From NCBI GenBank assembly GCA_033060915.1, contig CM065386.1:2874501-2938500 (forward strand): a stretch of DNA of 64,000 bases, given 5' to 3'. Below are positions 11,059-22,145 of this stretch, piece after piece. Position 1 is the stretch's first letter. Each line of letters opens with the position of its first letter. Origin of the DNA: Euryodendron excelsum. Lineage: Eukaryota > Streptophyta > Magnoliopsida > Ericales > Pentaphylacaceae. A model generated the notes under the pieces. It saw only the letters and a program-made list of their open reading frames with translations. It did not search any database and was not told the origin of the DNA. The position numbers and the translations under genes were made by a program.

Positions 11059-14000
11059 TTTTCTTCTTAACAATCATTTTTAGACTCTGAGATTTTTATC
11101 TTTTTTAATGAAGTCTGCATGACTAATATTCAAATGAATTATCTTTGTGATTTCTCTGGACTTACTCTGGACATTGCTCCATTCAAGATTACCTGCATTT
11201 ATTTTGAAGTGTGCACTAATTCTTTTTTTTTTTTTTTTTTTGCCTGAACTACTCAGGTGAACAAAATTGAAGTTCATTATGACAAGACTTCTAAAGAAGT
11301 TGACGTACATATATTGAAGGAAACTCTTTGGGATTGCATACAAGAATCTATTCAAGATCCTGCAATGGTGAGCTTATATGTTGTACATATGTATCTTACT
11401 GTGTTTAGAATTTTATTCTCCGGCATTTTAGGAGATAAGCTTGATGTCCAAACTAGTTTGACATTACACTGTGCAGCCATAGCTATTTGACACTGATGCC
11501 CTTATTAGCCTCCATATTATGTAGTTTGGAGCTGATTATTCCATGTTTTCAGCTCCATTCATCTATGCTATGCAGGTTAAAAAAAATTTCAGGTCATATA
11601 TATACTAGTCCCTTTCATAGTAATTAAAGGCAGTGGGTTGTATTATAATGTTTTTTTCGCAGCAAACGCTTTTTGTACTCAATTACATTCACGCACAAAC
11701 ACTAAGATAGACAAAGGTGATTTTACATCAATCATATTTGAAAAAGATTCTGAATTAGCAGGCTCTCTCTTCATAGCTCATTAGTAAAATTTAACCCATC
11801 TAATGTAGAGCATAAATTTATAACTATAGATATTTCTTTACTCATTTGAAGGTGTACAAAGAAGCTATATCTTTCAAATATGTTTTAGCTACCTTTCCTG
11901 ATGGCTGCCGAGCTGCAGTGCCAGAGGATATCTCGCCCCATTTATGTTTCATTTGGCTCTTGAGTATACAGCTTCCCTCTCACTGTGGAAACATGGGCCA
12001 AGTGAAGAGGTAACATGCTTCTCCTTATCCAAAATTTTAGGGCTTTCTTAAGCAGTACCAGAAGAAAATATTAGCTCAAAAATGTAATTATACTGCCTTC
12101 TCTTGTCTTTCTGTTTTTTTGTTTTTTTGTTTTTTGCTTTATTTTGTCTATATCATGGGTGCAAATATGCAAAAGCTTTGCAGAGCACATTTGTGCTTTG
12201 AATTGCTTCTTTCTGCACAGAGTGTGAGAATATAACATGATTGTCAAGGTATCTGTGTTCATGTGTGAGGATTAAATATTATTGCATTACATACTTCCTA
12301 GTAAGTCTGTTGATGCATCTTTACATACAAATCTTAGAAGTTAGGACAGGAAGGTACGAGTTTTGTGCTCGTTGGTTTAGTAGACAGTGGAATTTTTGAA
12401 GGAAATTCCCAATAGACTTTGGAATAACATCAGTGGGTGGTGGACAGATGTTGGCAAATCTATGAGTAGCACCATACAAAGGAAAATGACATAATAAGTC
12501 CAGATATCCTCAACCAACTGTTGGAAAGAATATTACATAGGATACATGAATTTTGGTTCTTGACACAAAATGCATACTTATGTATCAAGGTGTAGATAGG
12601 ATGCTGGTTTCTATCGTGTGACGTCATAAGTTATCAGTAAAACAAATAGTCACATACTAGTTGGTAAGCTGTTGCTATTCAGGAGTATCAATCTCTATAG
12701 TGAAAGAACCACATTTGAAAACATAGGGGAATGAGCAGTGGAAGCCTGAGGCTTTCTGCAAAAAGAGAGAAGTGGATTTGCTTGCACATGCTTGATGTTA
12801 ATGGATAAGATTTATGTGAATGTTAGCAGAAATGTTTTTCGGACGGTGCACGGTGAGCATTGCCTTTTTGACATTGCTGATTAGGACCTTTGATTTGTTT
12901 AACAAAGCAATAGGGATTCTATAAACATGAGAGAGGCCGGTTGCTTTTGCCCTTAGATTATGTAAGGTCCCAGGTGCTCAAAAGAGGATATTGGAGAAGT
13001 GGGAAGCCATTTACTTGAAGGATCTGGGAATCTATATAGCTGGGATTAGTAGAAGATTACAAGAGGAAATGAATAGAAAATAGTGGATAATTTCAACTCT
13101 TCAGCAGGCCATGTTTTCAAGAAAAGTGATATCTACTGTAGGGCCCAAAGTTATGAATTGACTACAACAGTGTTGATCTTTTGCTTTTATCCATTTAGAA
13201 TCTTAGATTATCTAGCGATTCTAGTGCTTCAAGTCAAGCTGGGAGAAAGAGGATCAAGAAAGCTTTGAACTTTGGATAAACCCAATCAAGAAATGGTAAA
13301 GAATTGGCCACATCATACCAGGCTCATGGCAGAATCTATTTCATGATCTTGATCCACCTTTTTTTGGGGTTTGCTTTAAATACTCCTAGGAAGAAAAAAA
13401 AGCATTTCAAAAGATAACCTCTGAATATAAGATCTAAATACTCCAAATAGGAAAAGGCAATTTGAATATGAAAACAAGAGGATATGTACATCCTCTTCGA
13501 ATGGTAAAGGGGTTCTTTGAGAAAAAAAATTCTCATGTGAACCTTCGCTGTAATTTAAATATTTATATACTTAAAGTGAGGTCCATCATAAATATTAAAA
13601 TTATTTAAAATTATTTCTCGCTCTGAAGTATAACTATATGGATTGACCTGAGATGACCCATTAGGGTATGTACCGACTGATGTTACAATCAACTGGCAAA
13701 ACAAAAATAAAAAATCAAGGGCCATCAAGAAAATTTGTATCGGGGAGGCCCAGATATTGGGCCCCACACGAAACTGAAGAGGCAAGTGGGCCTTGAAAGT
13801 GGATGGAAAATGGACCACGTGAGCACTAATTGCAAACTGGGATTAAACTGTAGAGATTCTCTCGGAATTTTTAAGCTACCTTCAGCCCCACCCCACTTGG
13901 GGCACAAAATAAAAAGATCCCAGCAGGCCCGACTGTGGGTCCCGCTTCTAGGGCCCACACTCGGCAGCTTATATTGCCCATTTACCGTAAGCAGCCAAGG

Positions 14001-14400
14001 GGGATAATTTTCAGTGTGACTGTGGCACCGTACCACGGCTGCTCTCTGATGCAAGATTAATAGATCAAGAGTCCGCTTTAAATCGCCCCTCTTGCACCAA
14101 AGCGGCTCAAGAAAATCATACGTATCACTGTCACACCTGATTTTTTCCTCCCGCCTTGTAAAAAAGAGAAAAAGGAATAAGAATATATGCCTCCACCGAC
14201 CTTATCAAAAATTGGCCAATTGAATTCAAATCTCTTCCCTGCTTGCATGTTCTCTTGTCTCCTTTCCTTTCCCCTAGCTACCTCTCAAGGCCTCATTACC
14301 CTATATCAAATCCAAAGTCTCTTTCTTTGAACAATTTATATCACTGACATGTCACCTTGATAATTCTAATGTTTCGCTTTGTACGGATATTTTGGATGTA

Positions 14401-14577
14401 GGAGTGTTTGAATATAACTTATTTAGTAATTTATATTTTATGCTTATGATTTTTTTAAAATGTGTTTAAGTGAGTAGTTTAAAAAAATAATTTATGTCTA
14501 ATTACGTTTTTTAAAAAAAATTATTTTTAAAAATAACTTATAACTTATGACTTATAAACCAAGTGCTCAAACATTCC
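14401..14577. mobile_element. Fold-back MITE of about 177 bp
   Basis: The left end GGAGTGTTTGAATATAACTT pairs with the right end, whose reverse complement reads GGAATGTTTGAGCACTTGG. The interior is AT-rich and can fold into a hairpin with the ATAACTTATAA blocks opposite each other. No coding capacity. Superfamily not assigned because no clean target duplication was found. Confidence 0.6.
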
Positions 14578-14961
14578 AAATTACATGGTCAACTAAAATT
14601 GTAAAAAATATATCAGCTTGTGGAATACAATGAATGGTAACACAAGTTGTCCCAGCATTTCAACAAATTAAGATATTAGCAGGGAAGTTTGGCAACGATA
14701 GACAACCGTTGGATTTCACACTTGGTATATTAGTGGACCCCGCATTTTTGGGCTGGGAATCTGAGCAGCCATGGCTGAGAATTTTGTCCACTGAGGAAAG
14801 GGATTTGAGTTAGGGAGTATATACGGATCAATTTGACAACATAGATTTCCCTTACGTTACCTCAAGTCTCAACTTGACCTACCTAATAATGGTATGATCC
14901 ACCTAGGCCTACCGTGGCCGGCACCTGAGCCTGATGGGCATGCCCAACACACGTCAACTTT

Positions 14962-14988
14962 TCTCTCTCTCTCTCTCTCTCTCTCTCA
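14962..14988. repeat. (CT)n microsatellite upstream of DUF761 gene
   Basis: About 13 CT units lie directly upstream of the TATA-like run, in the core promoter region of the gene at 15112. Confidence 0.8.
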
Positions 14989-14994
14989 TACGTG

Positions 14995-15006
14995 TATATA
15001 TATATG
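14995..15006 (+). promoter_or_regulatory. Probable TATA box of DUF761 gene
   Basis: The run TGTATATATATATG lies about 105-115 bases upstream of the ATG at 15112, a normal TATA-to-start distance for a plant gene with a short leader. It is the only good TATA match between the CT repeat and the start codon. Confidence 0.5.
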
Positions 15007-15111
15007 TCCACAGCCCCTCACTTTGTTTCCACTACCATAACTGCTACTATCTAAGACCTTGCAGTCATCACCTCTCCACAAACCTTCCATCATCCCAACT
15101 CAAGAAAAGCC

Positions 15112-15690
15112 ATGGACAAGTCTAAGAAGTCTCAAATTCTGAAGCTCTCTCTAATAGCTTCACTGCTTCTAATCACACCTCGAATACCCACATCTCTAAG
15201 GTCCACTTATCTCTATTTTGTCTTCAATCTCCTCGTTCTAACACTTGGAGCCGAAGCTGGCCTTCTATCATTCTTCTCCAAAGCCGCAGAAGACAAGAAA
15301 CCACAACTGCATATTACTGTTGCTTCAGAATCCTCTCCTCATAAGGAGGGTCCTGCCATTGGTGCCGGTGGAACTGTCAGTCCTGAATGCAGTGCAAACA
15401 AGGCCAAGGTGGTGGGAAAATGCTCGTCGGAGAAGATTGCTGGCGCTGTCAAGGTGCATAAGGTGAAGAAATGCCCTTCCACGCCAAGCCTTTTCTTTAT
15501 AGGAGGTGGGGAGACTGAAGCAGAGGAGCTGATTGAAGATGAAGAAGAAGAAGAAGAAGTTGGGGGGCTTAATGGGCAAGAGCTCTTCACCAAAGCCGAG
15601 ACATTCATCGGAAACTTCTATAAGCAACTAAAGATGCAGAGGGAAGAGTCATGGAAGAGGATTCATGGGTTTTATCAGAAAGCCTTCTGA
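15112..15690 (+). CDS. DUF4408/DUF761 protein (cotton-fibre-expressed type)
   Basis: Single-exon gene for a 192-residue protein, a usual size for this plant family. The N-terminus has a short basic stretch, then two hydrophobic segments (about residues 10-30 and 34-56) fitting the DUF4408 region and suggesting membrane association. The middle is low complexity, with an acidic run at about residues 136-149. The C-terminal 38 residues, with ELFTKAETFIGNFYKQLKMQ and SWKRIHGFYQKAF, are the DUF761 motif. The molecular role of the family is not known; members are named for expression in cotton fibres. The ATG at 15112 is chosen because it starts the hydrophobic N-terminus of the family and lies just after the TATA and CT-rich leader. 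No intron is needed. Confidence 0.88.
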   Translation: MDKSKKSQILKLSLIASLLLITPRIPTSLRSTYLYFVFNLLVLTLGAEAGLLSFFSKAAEDKKPQLHITVASESSPHKEGPAIGAGGTVSPECSANKAKVVGKCSSEKIAGAVKVHKVKKCPSTPSLFFIGGGETEAEELIEDEEEEEEVGGLNGQELFTKAETFIGNFYKQLKMQREESWKRIHGFYQKAF

Positions 15691-15718
15691 GCAAGTAGTC
15701 TTTCTTTTTCTTCTATAA

Positions 15719-15741
15719 TATATATATATATATATATATAT
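15719..15741. repeat. (TA)n microsatellite in DUF761 3' region
   Basis: About 11 TA units begin roughly 30 bases after the DUF761 stop codon, probably within the 3' UTR. Confidence 0.8.
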
Positions 15742-16990
15742 CAATCTTGGATCATTTGTTTGTGCAGATTGATGGTCAATTAATGTTTCGAACTTTAGGT
15801 TTGTCAAGCTTCTTAGTTTTAGTTTTTCCATTGATAATGGTCAAGTGTTCCATCCATGTCTTTCTTCCTTTATTAGTACTGCAAGATCAAGATGCGGGTA
15901 GTCTAGTCAGACAAATAGAAAATTTAAACATAATGGTATTTGTCAGAATAGATATGTAGAATTGTTTGTACGAGGCTACTATTTATATGAAGTTCAAATT
16001 ATGGTTTATGGTCTATGTATATATATTTTCTCTGATCCTCTTTGATTATGTCTGCACGAAAGCTTTGGTTGGTAAGAGTTTATTCAACCTCAAGAATTTC
16101 ATCATGCACAGCCAATTCAATCCAGTTGTTATACTTGTAACTTAAGCAGAACTGTAGACAACCTTTTCTACCTGGGGTTTTGTAAGTCATTGCTGAATGA
16201 TCAAGAACTTTCATTTCCTGGGAATGTTATATGGTAAGGTTGATTTGCTTATGCCGTAACGAAATATACATAATAATATGAGTAAAATCACATGCATGGA
16301 GTCTATATATATGTTGGATAAGTAGATATTGTTAAGCTGTCATGGCTAGGTGTATTGAGTGATTAATGTTCACTACGAGTATAGAAATAAAATAGAAGTT
16401 TGAATGCATTGGAACTTCTATCCACCATGAATGCACTGTGCAAAAACTTTAGACAATCAAAGCATATAAAGCGAACAAGCTTCTAATGGGTAAGAGAAAA
16501 ATAGAGAAATCAATGTGAAGAAATGACATTTAAATTTTCATAGCCTAAGTTGGCTATTTTGGAGGATTGATGTTAAGAAGTGTGTGCAGATGACCAGAAA
16601 TGAAATTGCAAGATTAGAAAGAGGCACTTCTGCGAGTTCACCACCTTACATATCATAGCCACATATTCATGGAGATTGGAAAATGTAGTTATTGATTCAT
16701 AAAGGTGTTCTTTAAATGTGTTAAAGAAATTTATTGCAGATGTTGCCAATTCTCGTATTATCTTCTTCTTTTTCTTTTTCTCCTTATCTTTTTTTCTTTT
16801 CATTTGTGACTTATTCTCAAGAGCAAATTTACACCCTTTCATTCAACATATATATATTTTTTTACGGAGATTTCATTGGCAAAAGTATCTGTGATTTTTC
16901 CGAAAATAGGAGTATTTCTTGGAAAATTCATATGTTGGTGACAATCCCCTTGTATCAGATTGGTAGTATCCTCAGAATATTAACAGCAGA

Positions 16991-17027
<37 letters not shown>
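16991..17027. repeat. (CT)n microsatellite
   Basis: About 17 CT units, intergenic, with no gene adjacent. Confidence 0.8.
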
Positions 17028-17029
<2 letters not shown>

Positions 17030-17289
17030 GTTAGGCATAGGGAGCCCATCTGCCCCTGGACTTCAAATATGTTAGGTAGTTTTCAGATATGTTATCTCTT
17101 TGAATCTTCTCGCTAGTTGTTATAAAGGTGAACCCCTTTTTCTCTTTTTATTTTATGCGTGGTCGTGGTGAGTGAGAAATAGTGACAATTATTTCTTTCC
17201 TTTTAGACTTCAAATTCCAATTTGTGTCTTGTGGCCCTTGGAGGGGTCCATGTCCAATCGCAGTCTTATCTTTCTTTTCAATGTAAGTA

Positions 17290-17475
17290 TAGGGGTAATG
17301 CTATATAACTAGAAAATTTATAAAAAATTTATCACCAGAATGATGTGACTAAATTATAGGCTTATCACTTTAAAGTAAAGGACCCTTCATGACGCTTATT
17401 TATTACAAAACTGTCAGCGCCACATCATTCTAATATAAAATTCTGTATAAAAATTCTAGAAGAATAACATTTTCT
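17290..17475. mobile_element. Fold-back MITE of about 185 bp
   Basis: The left arm includes AATGCTATATAACTAGAA and AGAATGATGTGAC. The reverse complement of the right arm includes AATGTTATTCTTCTAGAA and AGAATGATGTGGC, in the same order. The arms are therefore imperfect inverted repeats over about 60 bases. No coding sequence. Confidence 0.6.
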
Positions 17476-18169
17476 TATTTTCTAATGTTCTCACCTATAT
17501 CCACAAACTCATTTTGCTGCCCACTTTCAGAATGGATTCATGGTTTTATGCTCAAGCTTTCTCTCACTTTTTATTTTCTTAGGTAAATAATACTGACATC
17601 CTCTGTTAAAGTTTGTTGGTTAAGGGAACTAACCGAGGCCGTCAATACTAGTACATTTTTACACTCATTTGAAACATGCTTTAATATAAAATGTAGAATT
17701 TTTATTTTTTCAAAAAGTCAAAATAAATCAATTGAATAATCCAAACTACCAAACTGCAAACCGTAATCAAGGAGGAAAATTGAGTACTACTGTCGTACGC
17801 ATGTTTTTGCTTAGTACAGGTGTCGTGTAATTTACCATTTAAGTGGCCTCCTTCTTGCAAGGGGTAATTAGAACGGCTGTTGCACAGTGAAAATATGTCC
17901 CTAATTAAGGGAGGTCAACTCAATCAAACATAAACACACACAAAGCTTGCGTTTGTTTTTGTTTTTTTGTTTTTTCAAGAATAAAAACATAAAAAATACT
18001 AAAATAGATGTATTTTCTAATTTTAAAACATTGATATATTACTTTTAACAGAACGACAACTTATAAATGTTATCATTAGATCATAAAAAATCAAAAATCA
18101 AAACAGAAAACAAAAATATATAACCAAAAAAAAAAATTAACAGTACTTTCAAACAGACGGTTTCCTATT

Positions 18170-19216
18170 GAAGTCTAGTTGAAGTTACACTCTGGTGGGT
18201 CATTTTCCTGCCGACCGAGGGAAAAGTCCTCTCACAGAATCGGGCCTAAACCACTCTCTGTAGATTCGGGCCAGGATTGGACTTTGGCCTTGTTTATCCT
18301 AACAGCCCGATACGTTTTGGGTTGACAGCCCAACATTTTAAGCCCATATACTTTTTTGGGAGTCTAGCCCACAGTTACCGGAAAACTCATTTTGGACGAA
18401 AAAATAGTTTTTTCTAGAAATGCGTTTCCAATACCGGTACAAAACTCCTTTAAAAAATTTGAAAAAACGTTTAAAAAATGCAGGGCAAATATTTGGAAAA
18501 CTCTTAGAATACTTAACAGAAACTCTTAGAAAACTTAGAGGAAATTCTTGAGAAACGCTTTAAAAATTTAAAATATTAATTTTTATATATTTTTTTTCTT
18601 AAATTCTAACTAAGTATTTATGAAATTGTTTATTTAGGTTTTCATCAAGTTTTGAAAAATTTTCTTACTAAGTTTTTCAATTGTTTTCCACTTTCTATTT
18701 TTCCTTATATTTTTTGGCCATGTTTGCTACTTCCGTTTCCGCTAACGTTTTTCCAGTTTTCATTTCCCATTTTGGTAACTATAGTATACCCTACATCCTA
18801 AGATAAACCTTGACCGAACCATTTTCTCTAGTTCGGGCCAGAATTGGAGTTTGGCCTTGTCTATCCTAACAGCCCGATTTGTGTCGAAGTCTAGTTGAAC
18901 CTACACTCTGGTGGATCGTTTTCCTGGGTTCCCAAGGAAAAGTCCTCTCACAGAATAGGGCCTGAACTATTTCCTCTAGCTGCGGACCAGAATTGGAGTT
19001 TGGCCTTGTCTATCCTAACAGCCCGATTTGTGTCGAAGTCTAGTTGAACCTACACTCTGGTGGATCGTTTTCCTGGGGTCCCAAGGAAAAGTCCTCTCAC
19101 AGAATGGGGCCTGAACCATTTCCTCTAGCTGCGGGCCAGAATTGGAGTTTGGCCTTGTCTATCCTAACAGCCCGATATGTTTTGGGTAGCCAGCCCAACA
19201 TTTTAAGCTCTAGCCT
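18170..19216. repeat. 149-bp tandem repeat array, interrupted
   Basis: Two nearly identical units start at 18886 and 19035, each with GAAGTCTAGTTGAACCTACA, TCTGGTGGATCGTTTTCCTGG, AAAAGTCCTCTCACAGAAT and GGCCTTGTCTATCCTAACAG-type blocks. A partial unit precedes them (about 18815-18885). A more diverged unit lies at 18170-18345, separated by about 460 bases of AT-rich insertion. The outer units share an ending (GTTTTGGGT...AGCCCAACATTTTAAGC) that the inner units lack, as if the array expanded from the middle. No protein is encoded consistently across units. Confidence 0.85.
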
Positions 19217-19740
19217 ACAGCTTAAGATAAACTATTTTTTTTTCTTGCACAGTTGTGCAAGACCAAACTAAGTAGAAACAGACAAACAAAGCATTTCACG
19301 AAACGAAGGAATAGTGGGCACAAGGAATCTTTAGCAGGGTTGGGTTCAAATTTCAGAATCTTCAACAACCTGATATATTATAATGTGAATGCAAACTACC
19401 ATATACACCCCTCATAGTTGATACTCAAAATACATACATTATACAACCCGGTATATATATACACGTCTAGCAAATTTGTTATAGGCTTTGAGATCCTATA
19501 GGAGTTGAGGATTTACAAAATGCATTTGGTCTCCGAGGACTTATATACTATCCTATTTTTTCATCATATCAGATGTGACAAAAAAAAAAAAAAAGCAGCC
19601 CAATGGACGATGTCGTCATATGCCTAGAGACTTTTTTTGTGTTCTCGTATTTTGCAATATGTGATACAAATTTTTTTTTTTGGATGCTGATGTGGATTGC
19701 TTACCCTTTAAGATTATGGTGGGAGTGCCATTCTTGTAAT

Positions 19741-20125
19741 CAGAGCCATGTGAGGCCCAGGGAGCACTTGCCCCCACTCATTTTTGTAGAAATTATATTT
19801 TTACCTTTAATTTTGAGAGTTTTTTTCAATTTGCTCCCCCTGAAATTTTGTAATTGCCCCTATCCTTTTAAAATTTTGGTTTTGACCTATAATTTTAAAA
19901 TATTTGTTAATTTTTCTCCCGTAAAATTTATTAATGTCACCTTAAAATTTTAATTTTCCCCCTGAAACTAAGGTTTATTTCAAAAAAAATTTATTCAAAA
20001 CAGGTTTTGAAACTAGTCTACCAAGTTTTGTATAAAAGTTCAGATTGTATATTATTATGCTAAAAAAATTTTTGAATTGTGAATAAATGTTGCCCCACTC
20101 ACTAAACTTTCTGGCTCCGCCACTA
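19741..20125. mobile_element. hAT-type MITE (CAGTGGCGG family), 385 bp
   Basis: Flanked by the 8-base direct repeat CTTGTAAT at 19733-19740 and 20126-20133. The right end, read in reverse, is TAGTGGCGGAGCCAGAAAG, a hAT terminus widespread in plants. The left end reads CAGAGCCATG and seems to have lost the TGGCGG portion. The interior is T-rich with repeated AAAATTTT blocks and no transposase. Confidence 0.8.
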
Positions 20126-20600
20126 CTTGTAATCAGGTATTATCACTAGAAATCATGCATCTTGATATTAGTCATTGCCAAAACCCCCCATATTTTTTAT
20201 TTATATAAATAATCTGCTACCAGTATACAATACACATACAAAAACTTTGTAACTGACTGAAGCTGATTGAATTATTAATCTCCTATGAATATATATAATC
20301 AAGCAGTAACCACCAATGAATTTAAAAACGTGTTCTGAGTAGTCACCGAAAGTGTGCTGTAGCAATTGTTCAGCTCATATTTTTTTTATGGTTAGTTGAA
20401 TATATTAAATTAATCATGGGAAGAAAAAAAAATTAGTGAGAAACGAATCATGACAGTAGGAAAACCATGGACAAGAAGAAAGAAAAATCCCAAGTCTTGG
20501 AACAGAAATTGACAAGCCAACTGATAATTATTCACTATTTCATTGAGCATCTCTTATATGGTATGCAAGAACTTTGAGCAGGTTTTGGGATTGGTTGAGG

Positions 20601-22145
20601 ATGGAGAAGGAGCCAAGAAGACTGGTTTTCAGTGCAACTCCATTGATCTGCTTGCTTCTGCTCCCTTTGCTCTACACTCTGTTTTTCAGATCAAACTTTG
20701 TTTCATTTGATAAATGTAATTATGCTTCTTCTGCCTTCTTGTTGCATTCAATGCATACATGATTTGAATTTAATGAACTTTTTCTTACCTACCCATTGAC
20801 TTGTTTGATTTGATTGCTTGGAAATGGCAGGGAAGCAACAGTTAGAAGATCAACAGCAGCTGAACTGTCTCTTGACAAGATTACTGAGAGGTTGGTTCTC
20901 TCTTCTTCTTCTTCTTGTTCTCAACTTTCTTCTAATTAATTTGTATATAATGAAGTTTGATGCAATGCAAAAACAGGGGAAGATCGTACCCAACTTGAAG
21001 CCACAGGAATTGCTTGCCATTCCGATCTTCATTCTGATGTCTGTGTCGCCAATAAACCAGTCAGGATTGATACGCGCACAATGAAAGTTTATGCACCATT
21101 CAATGAAGGTATGTCCCGAGCCGAACAAATCATAGTCCAGCCATATGCAAGGAAAGAAGATGAGACGGCCATGAATCTCGTTTCAGCAGTGCAGATTCTT
21201 CAGGGAAACATCACTCCACCTTGTGACTATACCCACAATGTTCCGGCCATAGTCTTCTCCACCGGTGGCTTCGCCGGAAACTTATTCCATGAATTCAATG
21301 AAGTCATCATCCCTTTGTTCATCACCTGCCGCCACTTCCAGTCTCGCCTGCGTTTTGTCGTCATCGATTTCAGTCCTCGAATGGTTAGTAAATATAGCCG
21401 GATTCTGTCCCGTCTGTCTAGTTATGAGGTTATAAATCCTGCCGTCAATGGAGGCGTGCATTGCTTTCCGGGAGCGGTTGTTGGGCTTCACTACCACGAC
21501 AACCTCGCCTTAAACACCACCGGCATCCCCGGAGGGTACTCCATGGCTGATTTCAAGCTGTTTCTCGGAGAATCATATAGTCTGAATATTCCCAATTTGT
21601 CGCCGAAGATGGAAAGGCCGATATTAATTCTTGTGTCTCGTCGAAAATCGAGAATGTTTCTGAACGAAGATGAGATGCTTACCACGATGGAAGAATTGGG
21701 CTTTAGAGTTGTGGTCACAAAGCCTAATAGAATGTCCAATTTGGGCAAGTTTGGAAAGGTGTTGAGTTCGTGTAGTGTGATGGTTGGTGCCCACGGCGCC
21801 GGGCTTACCAACGCCCTGTTCTTGCCTCCGGGGGCGGTGTTGGTGCAGGTGGTGCCGCTGGGGCTCGACTGGGCCTCAACCCACTACTTCGGCGGACCAG
21901 CCACCCAGATGGGTTTGCAATATTTGGAGTACAAAATTGAGCCGGAGGAAAGCTCTCTCCTCCGTCGGTTCGGCCGGGATCACCCTGTCATTACTGATCC
22001 AGCATCCATGTTCTTGAAAGGAGGGTACAAAGCTGCCAGGGAAGTGTACATTGACGGGCAGAATATGAACATTGATCTTGTGAGGTTTAGGGAGACTCTT
22101 GTTGAAGCACGTAGACTTCTTGGACGCTCAGCTCCTTTGGCTTGA
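20601..22145 (+). CDS. GT61 glycosyltransferase (XAT/XYXT/MUCI21-like)
   Basis: Three exons (20601-20715, 20831-20890, 20977-22145) give 447 residues, normal for plant GT61. Residues about 11-29 form a single hydrophobic signal anchor after a short basic tail, so this is a type II Golgi membrane protein. Family landmarks are the cysteine-spaced CHSDLHSDVC region before TMKVY, the GGFAGNLFHEFNEVIIPLF segment, CFPGAVVGL..H, IPGGYSM and, at about residues 328-345, VGAHGAGLTNALFLPPGA. GT61 enzymes of this clade transfer arabinose or xylose to xylan in the secretory pathway. Donor and acceptor cannot be told from sequence alone. The start was chosen at 20601 because it begins the membrane anchor; no earlier in-frame ATG is attached. 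Splice phases are all 1 and join cleanly. The gene is convergent with RTL2. A different GT61 clade is possible; the family call is firm. Confidence 0.93.

Larger units (their letters stand above)
2464..12010 (+). pseudogene. CAP-H: Condensin complex subunit 2 (CAP-H/Barren) pseudogene, introns retained
   Basis: CAP-H is the kleisin of condensin I, which bridges the SMC2/SMC4 heads during mitotic chromosome condensation. Recognisable exons: 2464-2697, 2945-3046, 3210-3327, a split exon ending 7307, 7380-7440, 7530-7730, 7831-8116, 8243-8375, 8479-8738, 9319-9349, 10794-10939, 11257-11367 and 11852-12010. Diagnostic stretches, compared with plant CAP-H from memory, are INQKSTWELKLIDHL, LNNLGVYGG, AGPHHWK, DIFAPPK, KLPEDCHYQP-like and ISPHLCFI. 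Disablements: TAG at 2563-2565, where relatives continue (probably a former CAG); a 1-base deletion near 7880 that breaks the conserved SPTLR..VCQFDEGNQRP frame; TAA at 8372-8374 in place of Tyr after HHWK; TAG at 8712-8714 before LFLLPNVM; TGA at 9340-9342; and a probable frameshift deletion near 11945. An LTR sits in or at exon 4. Retained introns mean it is not a processed copy. A restart at ATG 2605 would still meet the later stops. CAP-H is essential, so a working copy should exist elsewhere. Confidence 0.93.
12011..15111. other. Intergenic between CAP-H pseudogene and DUF761 gene
   Basis: No supported gene. 12300-13320 is mixed-composition sequence without long open frames and may be decayed transposon. 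13730-14060 is locally more GC-rich, with open frames of 90-109 codons on both strands. These overlap each other, lack recognisable domains and are probably not genes. A fold-back element lies at 14401-14577. The promoter of the next gene occupies the last few hundred bases. Confidence 0.55.
15691..20600. other. Long intergenic region with repeats, no supported gene
   Basis: It holds a TA microsatellite (15719-15741), a CT microsatellite (16991-17027), fold-back elements (17290-17475 and about 17940-18165), a diverged 149-bp tandem array (18170-19216) and a hAT MITE (19741-20125). Open frames of 60-116 codons here are low complexity or fall inside these repeats. The last few hundred bases before 20601 are the likely promoter of the GT61 gene. 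Confidence 0.6.

Noticed and set aside
13725..14054. Opposed open frames of 90 and 109 codons
   Set aside because: They mirror each other on a locally GC-richer stretch, and neither shows a motif, splice extension or promoter.
15325..15627. Minus-strand frames of 89-100 codons
   Set aside because: Shadows of the DUF761 gene; Ser and Phe runs come from the GAA repeat coding the acidic stretch.
19603..19953. Plus-strand frame of 116 codons
   Set aside because: It runs across the left boundary of a hAT MITE and is Phe/Leu/Pro-rich low complexity.
21491..21811. Minus-strand frame of 106 codons
   Set aside because: Antisense to the well-supported GT61 exon 3.
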